Positions 49,271-61,600 of a stretch of DNA of 64,000 nt are shown piece by piece. A program made the translations under genes and the position numbers. Origin of the DNA: a virus; the IMG/VR virus record IMGVR_UViG_3300035703_000008, positions 62,001 to 126,000 of that record, one strand, 5' to 3'. The notes under the pieces are model-generated. The model did no database searches and had not been told where the DNA came from. It saw only the letters and a list, made by a program, of their open reading frames with translations. Numbering within the stretch: position 1 is the first letter of the stretch; the number at the start of each line of letters is the position of its first letter.

Positions 49271-50263
49271 TTAGGCCACTGTGGCAGCGATAGTGGGTGT
49301 GCCCCAGGAAGCGCTGGTGAGATATGTGCTTGAAGGTGGGAAATAAGTGACCACTGTGGCCGGGGCTGTACCAAAACTCGAGAACGGAGATGTGGTAGCT
49401 GTACCGCCCGAAATAGCGTCAGTGGAACCTGCTCCCGAACCGCCCGGATCTACCCATGTGGTAGTAAGGATCAGCTGTGTGCCATCTGCGCTCTTGCGAG
49501 CAGCGATAGCGATGTACTGTGTGGTATAGGGAGGAGTATCTGCGTACTGCTGGTAAATCGTTACATTGCTGGTGGTGAGATCGTACCAACCTGTGGTTGT
49601 GGCCAGGGTGCTGGGAGTACCAGTACCACCAGTCTTGGTAGTACCTGTGTAAGTGGTCCCGCCAATGGTTTGTGTGAGGCTTCCACCGGTGATGAAAATA
49701 TCTCCACACAGTGTGTTGGCCAGATCGTTCCACTCGTCGTCGGCTTCAGTACCAGTGGATGTCTTGCTGAACTCGACCTTGATGCGTCCGCCAGCATTGA
49801 AAAAATAGCGTGCGGCATCTGTGCTGGCAAATGTCACTGTGTGTGTGAATGTGATGGTCCATGCACTGGATCCCGACCCTGTGCCTGTGGTCTTGCTGGT
49901 AGTGCCCGAAAATGTAGTGACCTGTGTGCCATTGGCCGCAGCATTACCGCGGTTGTTGGTGACATTGGTAAGGTCTGTGTTGAGTGCGTTAAGGATCGAG
50001 ATCGTATCGCCAGCCACTGGAGCGACACGAGCTGTGATCGAAGTTCCTTGATGGTTGGCCATGGCACTGATGGTGTTGACCAGGCTGGCCCATTGTGTAG
50101 CTGTCACTGTTCCAGCTGCAGATACAGTAGCCAAAGCACTTTGACCGTATCCTTTGTCTGCACTTCCTGTTGACCAAACGTCGTTTACGTTGGCACCAGA
50201 TGTAGTGCTCACAAATCCATTATAGTCTGTTGCTTGTATCAGTCCGCCCGATGTATACGTCAT
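49271..50263 (-). CDS. Virion structural (tail/appendage-type) protein (330 aa)
   Basis: It opens MTYTSGGLIQATDYNGFVST and is dominated by Thr, Ser, Gly and Ala with strand-like periodicity, no Cys cluster and few charged residues. Phage structural and fibre proteins have this make-up. The block IQATDYNGF...VWSTGSADKGYGQSALATV is of a kind seen in T4-like marine phages. It lies after the tail-fibre-like gene with AAGGA before its ATG. The specific part of the virion cannot be named. Confidence 0.65.
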   Translation of the reverse strand: MTYTSGGLIQATDYNGFVSTTSGANVNDVWSTGSADKGYGQSALATVSAAGTVTATQWASLVNTISAMANHQGTSITARVAPVAGDTISILNALNTDLTNVTNNRGNAAANGTQVTTFSGTTSKTTGTGSGSSAWTITFTHTVTFASTDAARYFFNAGGRIKVEFSKTSTGTEADDEWNDLANTLCGDIFITGGSLTQTIGGTTYTGTTKTGGTGTPSTLATTTGWYDLTTSNVTIYQQYADTPPYTTQYIAIAARKSADGTQLILTTTWVDPGGSGAGSTDAISGGTATTSPFSSFGTAPATVVTYFPPSSTYLTSASWGTPTIAATVA

Positions 50264-50272
50264 TTTCTGTCC

Positions 50273-51808
50273 TTATTTTGTTGCCACGATGGCTTCGACC
50301 ATGCCTTCAGAGGTCGAATTTTTGTCTTCAAGTGCTCGGCCTATAACATTAAATGCTGTGGCCTCACCTGGTCTAGCAGATCGGGCAAAACCGTCACCGG
50401 CACTGACCAATCTGTCTCCTTTTTTCACTGATCCTACTACTCGAACTGGTACCCGTCCTGTCATTGCGATAGGGGGATGTGTTTCATCTGTACCAGCCGC
50501 CGAGTTCATAAGATAGGCTGCTCTTGTACTTATTACACCAAACACATTTTCGCTGAGTTCGCTCTGTGCTTTGGTGATTTCTGCTACGCCGCCGAGCTCA
50601 ACTACAGTGCCCGGTGCATACTCTTGATCGGCTGCAAAACGCTCGGCTACGTCAGCGTACTGTGCCGAAGTGGCTTTGGCGAATACTGTATTGAAATAAC
50701 CGGTACTGGATCCCACGTTGCCCACGCCGTTGGCATTGTTATTAATGATACCAGCCAGGGCCACGTTACCTCCTACTGTGAGCTGATTCACTGACTTATT
50801 AAAGGCCAAACCGCTGGTGGCATTGAGAACACCGTTGTCGTTGAACTGTACCTGTGTGTTGGATCCAGCTGGTGTGACGTTGCCAGAAATGCTGCCACCG
50901 CTGAGTGTGAGGTTACCAGCGATGGAGACATTGGTTGGGAAAGTGACCACACTGGTGTCGCCACGCACTGACATGATGGTAGTGGATACACCACCGTCAT
51001 TGACTTGTACGAATAGGTTGCCGTCCTGGGTGGCATTGCGGATATACACATCGCTGCCTGTGACAGAAATACGAGCATCGCTGTCAACACCAACACTGAG
51101 ACCCGAATCATTGACGATTCCCAGGGTGCCGCTTGTGGTATCATTGGATGTGGAGCTTAAAAATCCTGTACTGTCTACACCATCCAATGTTTGTGCATCA
51201 GTGGAAGTGCCGCGGAATAGAGCATTTGTGATCGTGGTGCTCAGCTGGATACCTGGACCGATAGTGGTAAAACCCGAGATACCAGTTTGTGGAGTGAATG
51301 TGGCATCTTTGGATACGATGGCAACGACATCATCTTCAACAAACAGTTTTACTACCACATGATCTACCGAAAGATTGTCTGTTACAGTGTCTACAACAGC
51401 ACCTGATGTGCCTTGGCCCGAAGTTGATGCAGGGCCCACCAGGATCCATGCTGCACCTGTGTAAACTTTGAGCTGTGCGTTTACGGAGTCATACCAGAGA
51501 TCACCAGCCACGTTTGATGTTGGTGCGGTTGAACTAGCTGTGGCTGCGGATATCACCTTGAAGGTGCTTCCGTTGAATACCTTCATCACGCCACCGGCCT
51601 TGTCCCACCATAGCTGACCTACCAGCGGCGCGCCGGGTGGAGTGGTATTGGAACCATTTTCCAAAAGGTGGATAAAGTTTTCATCCAGGAACTCACCGTA
51701 GCCGGCGTAGTTTTTGCCCACCAATACCATGCTAGAGCTGGTATTAATGGTGCCATCAGCGATGGTAGCAAATATACTACCATCGGTTAAGTTAATCGTG
51801 TATGCCAT
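50273..51808 (-). CDS. Tail-fibre-like protein with Peptidase_G2/IMC-type C-terminal chaperone domain
   Basis: The 511-residue product begins MAYTINLTDGSIFATIADGT. Repeated short motifs GQLWWDKAGGVMKVF and GDLWYDSVNAQLKVY are followed by a long Ser/Thr/Gly-rich fibre region. The C-terminal block YADVAERFAADQEYAPGT continues as ENVFGVISTRAAYLMNS and GRVPVRVVGSVKKGDRLVSA. This is the autocleaving Peptidase_G2-like/intramolecular chaperone region of phage fibres, which helps trimerise and then cleaves off. Host-receptor contact is the usual role. The gene has its own TATAAATA late promoter just upstream. Confidence 0.8.
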   Translation of the reverse strand: MAYTINLTDGSIFATIADGTINTSSSMVLVGKNYAGYGEFLDENFIHLLENGSNTTPPGAPLVGQLWWDKAGGVMKVFNGSTFKVISAATASSTAPTSNVAGDLWYDSVNAQLKVYTGAAWILVGPASTSGQGTSGAVVDTVTDNLSVDHVVVKLFVEDDVVAIVSKDATFTPQTGISGFTTIGPGIQLSTTITNALFRGTSTDAQTLDGVDSTGFLSSTSNDTTSGTLGIVNDSGLSVGVDSDARISVTGSDVYIRNATQDGNLFVQVNDGGVSTTIMSVRGDTSVVTFPTNVSIAGNLTLSGGSISGNVTPAGSNTQVQFNDNGVLNATSGLAFNKSVNQLTVGGNVALAGIINNNANGVGNVGSSTGYFNTVFAKATSAQYADVAERFAADQEYAPGTVVELGGVAEITKAQSELSENVFGVISTRAAYLMNSAAGTDETHPPIAMTGRVPVRVVGSVKKGDRLVSAGDGFARSARPGEATAFNVIGRALEDKNSTSEGMVEAIVATK

Positions 51809-51831
51809 CTGTGGTTACTCCGTCCTGTCAG

Positions 51832-51839
51832 TATTTATA
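51832..51839 (-). promoter_or_regulatory. T4-type late promoter (TATAAATA)
   Basis: The minus strand reads TATAAATA, the full T4 late -10 element, 24 bases before the ATG of the fibre gene. No -35 is needed in that system. It implies a gp55-like late sigma encoded elsewhere in the genome. No other perfect match was noticed in the window. Confidence 0.7.
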
Positions 51840-51859
51840 GCGGAATTCTGTACGCATAT

Positions 51860-52465
51860 TTATGCGGCACTCAAGTTAGTCAGTGTTTGAATACGCACTG
51901 TATAGTCAATCTGTATCTGTCGATTCAAGCTCTTTTGAACTGGGTGGAAGATCACGTGTGTGATCAACATGAGATCTGAACTGGATCCCTCCCAGCTCTT
52001 GAGTCCTAGTTCATCAAACACGTAATCGCCATTGAAATTGGTGCTGTTGTCAAAGGCCTGTTGCCCGGGTGGTTCACCGTAATCAAGCAAACAGCTGACC
52101 AGTACATCAGTATACACCCGACCCGAGGTATGCAATACCGTGAGTTTGTTTCGCGTAGGATCTGTGTTGGCCGGGCTGTTATCGTCCACAACTTTGCTGT
52201 AGGTTTGATTGTAGAGATCTGCGTTCTGTCCCGTGGTGTTAGGGGGCAGATATGTGATCACTCCTGTGGGATCTACACTGCTGCCGCCATTTCCAAAGGC
52301 CATGGCATAGACGAATCCCAGGTTCTTATTGGCCAAGGTCTGTGCCAATGCTATACTCATGTTTTCATAATGGATAGCATTTTTCTTTTCAACAAAAACT
52401 TCGCCCGAGTTGGGATCATAGATCTTGAGTCGGCCTTCGATCTGGGCAGGTCCTAGATCCATCAT
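51860..52465 (-). CDS. Virion structural protein (201 aa)
   Basis: It begins MMDLGPAQIEGRLKIYDPNS and contains GEVFVEKKNAIHYENMSIAL. Then come GFVYAMAFGNGGSSVDPTGV, a DPTRNKL loop and a strand-rich C-terminus (IQIDYTVRIQTLTNL). I associate this layout with structural proteins of T4-like marine phages near the tail genes. The precise position is unknown. Its first 22 or so residues align with the small protein encoded immediately upstream, which looks like a truncated duplicate. Confidence 0.65.
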   Translation of the reverse strand: MMDLGPAQIEGRLKIYDPNSGEVFVEKKNAIHYENMSIALAQTLANKNLGFVYAMAFGNGGSSVDPTGVITYLPPNTTGQNADLYNQTYSKVVDDNSPANTDPTRNKLTVLHTSGRVYTDVLVSCLLDYGEPPGQQAFDNSTNFNGDYVFDELGLKSWEGSSSDLMLITHVIFHPVQKSLNRQIQIDYTVRIQTLTNLSAA

Positions 52466-52614
52466 GCTCGTTTCTCCACGTAGACTTCTTTGGTGTTAGG
52501 GTCAAAAATCTTCACGAATCCGTCGATCTGCAAGGTGCCGGTTTCATTGGGACGTGCGGGCACAGGTTGCGATGCTTTTTCGTTGAGAGGTTGTGTTTCT
52601 TTCTTTTCTTCCAT
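52462..52614 (-). CDS. Small phage protein (50 aa), paralogous to the N-terminus of the neighbouring structural protein
   Basis: ATG is at 52614 and TGA at 52462-52464, overlapping the next start. Residues QIDGFVKIFDPNTKEVYVEK match QIEGRLKIYDPNSGEVFVEK of the next gene at most positions. It begins MEEKKETQPLNEKASQPVPA, a charged, Pro-rich lead-in. The shared segment may be a short docking element. It was too short for simple gene-length cut-offs. Confidence 0.65.
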   Translation of the reverse strand: MEEKKETQPLNEKASQPVPARPNETGTLQIDGFVKIFDPNTKEVYVEKRA

Positions 52615-52631
52615 ACCTTATTTACCAGTGT

Positions 52632-55600
52632 TTAATCGCCTCTTATAAACCTAGCAGCCACAGTGTCGGTTTCCTGGAGAGGAACACCATCAGAAGCTGT
52701 GCCCGGACCGGGTTGGTACCAACTGAGTCCACGACGAACTTGTATGCTGACCTGGTATCCATTGGTGGGCGGCTGCGAGAACTGTATGGTCACGGGATCT
52801 CCGTCCGTGATCACATAGCCGCCTACTTGTAAAATACCGCCTACATAGACTTGTACGCTGTCATCAAGCTCGGTACTGTCTACACCCAACACAGAAATTT
52901 CTGTGGCTTCAAATATGGTGGTTCGTCCGTCGGCCAAGAAGTTCTGGGCCACGATGCGATCCTGATATTCAGCTGGTAACATGTTTCCGACGCCAATGTC
53001 ATACACGGCAGCGCCCGCTGCGTGTGCTGCTACCCCTGTGCCTGCAGTACCGCGACGTAATCCTGTCAAGGTATTGGTGGCCAGATCACGCGATCTATAA
53101 GTGATACGTTCGCCGTCTATGGTGACCATTCCAAAGAATCCCTCGGCCAGATTTGGCTGTGGAAACTTGCTGGCGTCCTGCACTGAGATCACTGTGCTGT
53201 CAGTGGTCATGGCCTGGGTCAATATGCTGCTGGTGCTTTCTGTGATACGGTAAGTGGTCTGCTGGCCACGCATGTCCTGGAATATACGGAATTCAATGCT
53301 GCCAGGTACTGTGCTATTGGTCATAGTGGTAATAGCCACCACATCCGCGGCGTTGATTATCTCGCCTAGGATAGTGACCGTAGTACCAGTGACTGTGAAT
53401 CCCACTTCTGGGAACAAGAACTCGCCGTTGAGAGTCACGGTCATCCTGCTGGTGTCAGTGATGACGCGGCCGATGTTGAAGTTGTTGGTCTGAACCGACA
53501 GGCCCACGCCAAAATCATAGGGATCGTAGTCATAGCTGCCTGTGGTTCCTGGAGAAGAAGCCGAATCAAATCCCACATCTACTGTGATGCCTTCTGTGGT
53601 GGGTCCCACGAATACCTGTGTGAGCAAGCCTTGTTGTGCTGTGTCATTGAATGTGGTTATGCTCAATGTATCGCCGGGGATGGGAACCAGACCGCCCGAT
53701 GATCTCCACTGCATGAAATTGCCCGAAATAACATACTGTGCCGCGGTCCATACACTGATTACGATGCGGCTACCTGCAGGTGGCATCTGTAAAAACATGA
53801 TAGATCTTGGTGAGCTGCCATCCCAGGGAACCAACTCCCAGTCCACAAAGAGTTGTTGCTGTTGATCATCAACATATACATATACATCATTTTCAGTCAC
53901 AGCTGATTGATCATAATCTCCGCTGTAGGGCAAATAATACTCAAGGCTGCTGCCATCTGCGATCTCTTCGCTGCTTTCGGGCGGTCTTGCACGCACGCCG
54001 TTTTTCTCTACGATGGCATTCACAGCATTGGTGCCTTGCATGCTGTTAAACAAGGTAAAGGTGTAAGGACCGCCACCGTAACCCATGACCTGCTGCTGCG
54101 GAGTGCTCCAGTCGTTGAGTGTGTTGGTACCAAATGCTATCACAGTGACCCAGTCACTGCTGGTCCACTCGTCGTCAAATACCACTCGTGAGCTTACAGT
54201 GTCGTTGACTTGGGCTGTGAAATCTGTGTACCTAGCACCGTTGACAAACACCAAGAACTGGGTGGTCACAGAATCAATCACCAATGGTACCGGGACTATC
54301 ACGGTATCGCCTATGTCTTCGCCCGAGAAAGATCTACGATAGAGCTGGCTGCCACCACCCACACTGTAGGCCATGATCACCAGCACATCCCCGGTAACAG
54401 CACCTGAATTCACAGTCACTGACAAGTTGCCCCAATCCACTGTGAATTGGCGGCCTATGGCCAGCTCTGTACCTTGTGTGCGGTTGAACACACGTACCAC
54501 CACTGTGTAGTCAAGGATGCCATCAAAGCTGTAACTAGATCCCGATACGGTAAACACATAGTTGATGGCCTGCGATGTAAACCCATGCCCATCCAACTCC
54601 CAGTCTGATCCCGGAGTAGTCAACACGCGGATATCGAGCGTGTCAAATATAGCACCGGGTACCAGTTCTTCAGGAGCATGACTGCTATAGGTGTCAACAA
54701 ATGCACCGCCGTCAACGTCGATGGCTGCTGGGCCTACACCAAGATAGGGATCTACAAACTCGCTTTCGTAGATAGCGTCCAAGAGATTTTCATCATATGT
54801 GGGCAAGCCTTCAGGACCGTAGTCGATGTTGTCAAACGGCAAGGTATCAAAACCAGCGCCGCCGATGTAGCGATCAGCACACCATTGCGAAGGAGTGAAT
54901 GTTTCGGGCTCCCTTGGTACTACCACATAGGTACCGGTGTCTTCGTCGTAGGCGTAAAGTGTGGCCAGTTGTACATCGCGATAGCCTTCTACGTACAACG
55001 GATCCTGGCTGGCTGCTGGATCAAACAAGGGATTCACATAGCTGCCACTGTCAAAGCCGGGATTGAAATTAAAGCCCAATCCAAATACTTGTACGCCCGG
55101 GTAATCTACTCCGGATATCAAGAGAGCGAGATCCAGTCCAGGTTCATTGGCAGTGGGAGTATAAAATCCCATGGTACGGTCTACGCCACTGAGCGCAGAT
55201 GCTGGAACCAAAGTCCACTCATCGGGGTCAAATGTGATGGACTCCACGGCTGTGCTGTCGTCGGCCGAGGCTGCCCACACACGGTCGTCGTAGCGAACCA
55301 TCTCGCCATTGGCATAATCTCGCCCGGGCTGCCATTCCTGGATGGTGCTGGAATACTGATAACGGTCATACTTGATGGTGGTCGTGATTGATCGTACCAG
55401 ACCGTTGCCCATGTTGGCCACGGCCTGTGCTCGTGTGCCAAGATAGTTTAGTATAGTGGTACCATACACAATGTTGCCGGAGGCGGTGCTGGTGGGCGGC
55501 ACACTTTCAAACATGCCAGATTCGGCCACGCTGTAGACCAAGCCGCCGGGAGCTTCATAGATCTGGCCGGCAAATGCTTCGATGCTGGGCTGCCAAACAC

Positions 55601-58600
55601 GCGCTGCTGGGAGACCGCCATCAAGCACGAGCATGGCAGTGGTGGTTCTAGGCTGTCCAGGATTGACCACTGTGATGCCAGTGACCTGTCCTTGGCTGTT
55701 GATCGTAGCTGTGAGCACAGCCGTATCGTCATCTTCGACGATCACTGTGGGAGCCACGATGTAGCCTGATCCAGCACGAGCTATGGTCACGCTTTCAATG
55801 GTCAAGAGATAGTTTTGATACCACTGGCTGTAAGGCCATTCGGTCCAGATCGCAGCAGTGTCAGGGTAGCTGCTGGTAGTGCTCAAGGTGTTGGTGTTGT
55901 CCAACACCGGGCTCACAAACAGATTTTCACTGGCGTTCCAGAATGCTGGGAGATCGAAATCGTTGACACTGCCTTGGTAAACATCTTGGCCCTGATATAT
56001 GAGATTGAACTCGCGTATCTGCACATGATAGGGTTTGACTTCGCGGATGTAGTCTAGCACAAAGTCTTGATTGTCCTGACGATAGACCTGGAAAGGCACC
56101 AATTCACGTATGGTGTGGTCCACGTCTACTAGACTGGTCTTGACCAGCCATGTGGGAGCGATCTGTTCCGTGAGTATAAAGTTGAACATCAAGATCAAGA
56201 GACGATTGCGTTCAATGGCCAGCTCGTCGATGAATATCTCTTGATTGAGAGCCTGTATGATCTTGCGTGTTTCGATGCTGGGTTCTTTGTCAAAATATTG
56301 TGCATCAAAAACTTCAACGTCAAACCCAAATCTGCCGATGCTATAGTCCCAGATGCTGGCGGAAATTTCTATGGTTCCGCTTTCTAGAGCCACTCGATCC
56401 CAGCCAGTCGCTGTGCGCTGGTAGATTTCCCATTTGTTCTGTGCATTGGCCGTGACTTTGACTGCGCTGCCCACTGGTACTGTGAGAGTTTCCAGCAGCG
56501 AATCGTTGGCCACTTCTGTGACTGGACGTGTGAGAGGATTGAAGCCGGGTTGGTACCAGTTCACATAACTCCAATACAGCTTGGTGTCATAGTTTTGTAC
56601 TCGTATCAAAGCCAGCTCACGCTCGCCAAACAAGGATCCCGACACCACTTGATAGATGGTCCACAGTCCGTTGTTGGTGGCGTCACTGGCCACGAGATAG
56701 CGATAGCCCAAGGATACCTGTGCGAGATCCTGGAATGCCAGTTCTTCATAGTTGGCAAGACGCTTGTCCCAGGCGCCACTGCCAGGCGTGGGTTCGGGTT
56801 CCTCGCTGTTGAGCAAGGGAGACCTACGGGTTTCGGCCAAGGGGAACTGTGCCATCACACGATTGGCACGTTCGAGGTAGTTTTCCAGGGCCAGGAATCT
56901 GTTTATAAACATGCTCTGGCGCGGCCTCACTGCTACGCCATACTTTTCGCTGGGCGTCAAGAAAGGATCAGGCACAGCGCGACCCTGTGCATCTGATCCA
57001 GCGAGGCTGTCTGTGAGCTTCTGATACAAACTATCTACCAAGAAGCTGTCAGGGCGATTCTCGGCCACCAGCTGATATTCTAGGTGTACTGCATTTTCAG
57101 TGCGTTCGAGATCGTATTCCACGTGCAGCACTGTGTCTTCGGCGCTGATATATTGTAAGCCGTTATAGATGGCCACTGTGCTGGCATTGATGGGAACCAC
57201 ATAGCTGATTCCGCTGCTGCGCGGAGATTCGATGTAGCGAGCCAATGTTTCGATACTGAGTGTTTTTCCGGCCGCGGTATCAACTGTGGTGATACCGGAT
57301 ACCCAGAAGAAGTAGTTGGTGATAAAAAATCCCTGTTCGTTGACTTCGCTGGTCACTGTGTAGCTGAAGTCGCTGAGAGGTTCTCCTGGTCCGGTGTACT
57401 CCACAGGTGGGACTGGACTGCGCACCCATTGATAGATGTCTATGCTGCTGCCTGGGAAGGTCTGTCCCCATCTGCGGCTGGCATAAACTATGTCGTCCTG
57501 GTTGGGATCAATGAATCTCACATTGTTGGTATTCCACCAGATCTGACCCACGCGTTCTTGCGCCCACTTGACACCGTAGTTGTTGATATCTCCTACATTG
57601 TAGGCTGCAGGGTCCACGGCTCCGATGAAATCGAGATTCTGACGGACTGCGCCCAACACTGTGCCCTGGAGAGGATCAAAATAGTCAAAATACTGGCGCG
57701 CATTGCCTTGCACTCGATCGTACATGAACACTGTGTTGAGCAGGCTGATATCCACCACCGGCTGCTGGGATCTCACCACTTGCCAGGCCGGACTCAGTGT
57801 GGGATTCACAAACTGCCCAACTCGTCCAAAGTCGGCTGCGGCGCTGTCACCGCGGTCTTGGCTGGGTGCACCAACCAAAAGCACACCGGTGGTGAGATTG
57901 AGACTGGCTCCAAACTGCTCGAGTTCAGAAACACCCTCGTCATAGATCTCTTGACCAAACACAAATCTTCCGGGATTGTTTACTGTAGAGTTGGTACTGG
58001 GCAGGAAGTCGTATTCGTACACAGCACCACTCTGTGTGACCGGGTCAGAGAATACCGTAGACTTGGCATCAAATCGAGTGGTTCCCGCATCAAAGGTAGT
58101 GGGACGAATAGTGCTGCCGTTGGGCGCGCCAATTACCACTCCCAGTGAGGTCGAACTCAGTGCGATACTGGATCCAAAATAAGCATCGTCCTGTGCCACA
58201 GGAGCAGTGATGGTCTGTTGATACACATAGATGTCAAAACCCACGCTGTCAAACAACGTGCCCGAACCCGGCAAAACCTGTATCTTGTCGGCTGCAGGAG
58301 CCGTGGCCGAGTTCTTGATGCTGACCGTGATCCGTCCAGCAGCCACTCGTATCACTGAGCCCGCAGCCGGTGCTGCAGAGAATGTGATCTGCTTGGTGGT
58401 GTTGTTGTAGGTGTATCCCGAAGTTTGTATCACATCATTGATGTAGACCACCGTGGTATACGAACTGGCGCTGCTGTAGATTGACCCGATGTCAAACACT
58501 CGAGTAGCACCGTCGCCCGCGATTTCTAGATCCGGACCATACACGACATCAACGTTGGGTAGATCTCCGGCTGTGATAGCTGCTTGTATGTCTCGAGCGA

Positions 58601-61600
58601 ATGATTCAGCCCAGCCTGTGGGTTTCCAGTAAACAGCATCATCCAAGGTGATACCGATGGGCACATCTATGCGTGCCAGGAAAATATCACCGCTGCTGAT
58701 TACGAATGTGCCTGACAACCAGGTCTGACCGCTGCTCCATGCTGCCGGTGCGGTGAGGGTCACAAACACATCGTTGATACGTACAGCTTCTCCAACTTCG
58801 GCAGCGAGATTGGGATTGGCAATGGTGCTGGTAATGGTGCCATACACACGAGCTTGATTCTGCCAATACTCCACTTGTCCGGCCTGCGGTGCTGTGGTGG
58901 TCTGTCGTGGTGCGCCAACAAAGAAGCTGCAGCTATTGGTACACTGCTCTACGGCTGTGCCAAACACAGCATCTTTGCTGGGGGTCTGGCTGGTGAGATT
59001 CTGCAGCAGCGAGAACTGATTGGTACTGATCTCAATCTCGTCGCCCACTGTGAGTTGGACCTGCGGGAGCAGAGTCACGGTGCTGCCACTCACAGTATAA
59101 TCACCGTTGATGAAATAATCAGCATCGCTCAGTCGATTGCCATTTAGGAACACAAATACTGGGCCTTGCGGCGCGACGGTTGTGGTATAGCTGCGAACGT
59201 CTGTGCTGATCACAGCAAATCGTTGTACGCTGCGATCAAAGATGTAGCTGCGTCCAGCTTGAGTGAATGTGTCGACTGTGGAGTTGGGAGAACCTATCAT
59301 GATGGTGCGACCTTCGCCGCTGACATTGATGCTGCTGCCAAATCGATCGGCAGCACCCACGCCTGACACCGTGATGGTGTCAACATAATCCCAGTAGGTA
59401 CGATTCACTACCTGGATTACTGCACCCAAGGGCGGACTGGCCACAAACGTGATCTCTCCCAGCCCACTATCGTAGGTATAGTCAATGAAAGGTCGATAAA
59501 ATGCTTCGTTGACTTTGACCGAGAATGAAAAGATGTCAGATACGTTGTAGAGGTACGACGAAAGATCAAAAGTCAGAGTAGATGTAGACCCTGTGCCTGA
59601 TACTTTTTCAATGGCAGTAATGGCGTTTGGACTCACAAAAAACACTAGAGTACCAGCAGTCAGCGTAGGAGTGTCAATGATAAATTGCGTCTGGCTAGGA
59701 ACTGACAATATCGTTGTACCAGGCACAAAAGTGCCCGATCCTGACAGATAATGAAGAGTTTGTCCAGGCACCAACCCATCAGTGCTGGAAATGTTAATAG
59801 TGGTAGATCCGGCGCTGACGATAGTGGAATAGTTTGGTCCTGTTTGCAACACACGCAATACCAGATCGTTGGCCGGTGTGGATCCGCCCAATAATGTCCC
59901 AGGTATGGTCACAGTTTCAAGATAAGAGTATCCCGATCCACTGTCCTGGAGTGTTGGAGAATATTCGCCTCGAGCGACATTCACATAGAAAGATGCGCCC
60001 GACCCAGCAATCGAAGATCCAGTCACACCCGAATAGTTCTGCACATCAAGTTGATATGAACTGCGTCGAGCGATGACTAGGACCAGACCCGGAGCTGGTG
60101 TATTCGTAAGGATCACCACATTGTTGATTATAGAATAGTCAACTCCGGGAGCGAGTATCGCATTAGCGAGAGTCACGCTGATCTGTGTGTCAAATGCGGT
60201 ATCGTAGACTATGAGACCAGCAAAAGAATACTGTGTTTCCCCACGTTCAGTGATGTAGGTGACCACTTGTTCTTCGAGGTCCTGGCGTGCATAAGCAAAC
60301 ACTTTGTTGTCACCGGGGCTGCCCACATACATCCAAAGTTCGTCCTGGCTGATGCCCACAGATCGACCAAAGTCGCCGGTGCCCGAAAAATCGTTTTCAG
60401 GATTGACCAGCAGCTGGCGCTGCTCGTAGTTGTTGGCGCTGTTGTCGCGATAGATGGCTACTGCATAACCTTTGCCGCTGTAACTGTCTGCAGCGCCGGC
60501 CACTGCCCAGTTTTCACTGCCGATCTCTACGGCATTACCAAAGCCGGCCACACCGGCCACACGCAGGCTCTGTATGTCCTGGTCCTGCACATAACGATTG
60601 TTGCTCTCTTTGACGAACGTGTAGACACCACCACGACCTTGATCGTAGCCAGGAGCACCGACCAGGGCTGCTAGATTGCGATTGCTTTGTGTGACAGCAG
60701 CACCAAATCGTTGATCAGCGCTCTCATCCGATGGCTCCAGGCTAGTGGTCAGCGAGTAAGGATCGGTTTTTTCCAGCACTGCCCAGCGATCTTCGCCGGT
60801 GTTGTCGACCCATACCCGAGCACCAGCCACGAGACTGCGTGCATAAGGAAGATTCACGATGTCTGATGGTTGTGCTACACGTGCTGATTCCAACACGAAC
60901 GCCACGCCTTCGCCGGTGTAGGCAGCTTGAGTGCCAACAAATACGAAATCGACGATCACGGTTGTGAGTGAGGGCACTGCACGCACTTGATAGACACCGT
61001 TCACAGCATCATTGAAGAATCGTATAATGATCTGATCGTTCACTGACAGGCCGTGTTGTGCATCAAACTGCACCAGGGCACGATTGTTGAGATTGTTAGA
61101 GACCGTGGTCACTACGCCAGGAACACGCTCACAACGATAGATATTCCAATCATAGGAGTTGACTTTGGCTACCCATACAGTGGTGCCCACGCCGATGTCG
61201 TTGAGATCGTCGTTGAGGCTGCCGAGATCTTCAAAGTTGAACACAGTGTAGTCAACATCGTCGAGCTTGACATAACCTGCTGTGGGCAGTCCCACGTCAG
61301 TGACCGGAATGGTGGTCGTGGGCAGGAAATCTGGACTGTTGAGTTTGTAAGTGCTCTTCCAAACATTGCCGAACTGCACGGTCTGGTCGGCCTGGCTGGA
61401 TTGGCCTGGTGTGATCACTTGTATCAAAGCAGGGTCACTGCGCAGGCGTGCTTCGTTGAGCAAGAGCTCAACGTAGTTTCTGTTGGCAGTGGCGCCATAC
61501 TGGCTGCGCAGGATCGACCAGTATTCGTAGACATCGTACTCGGCGGTTTCTTTGCCAAGGTCAGCATAGGTAAACAGTTCAGCACTGCGTTTGGTACCTT

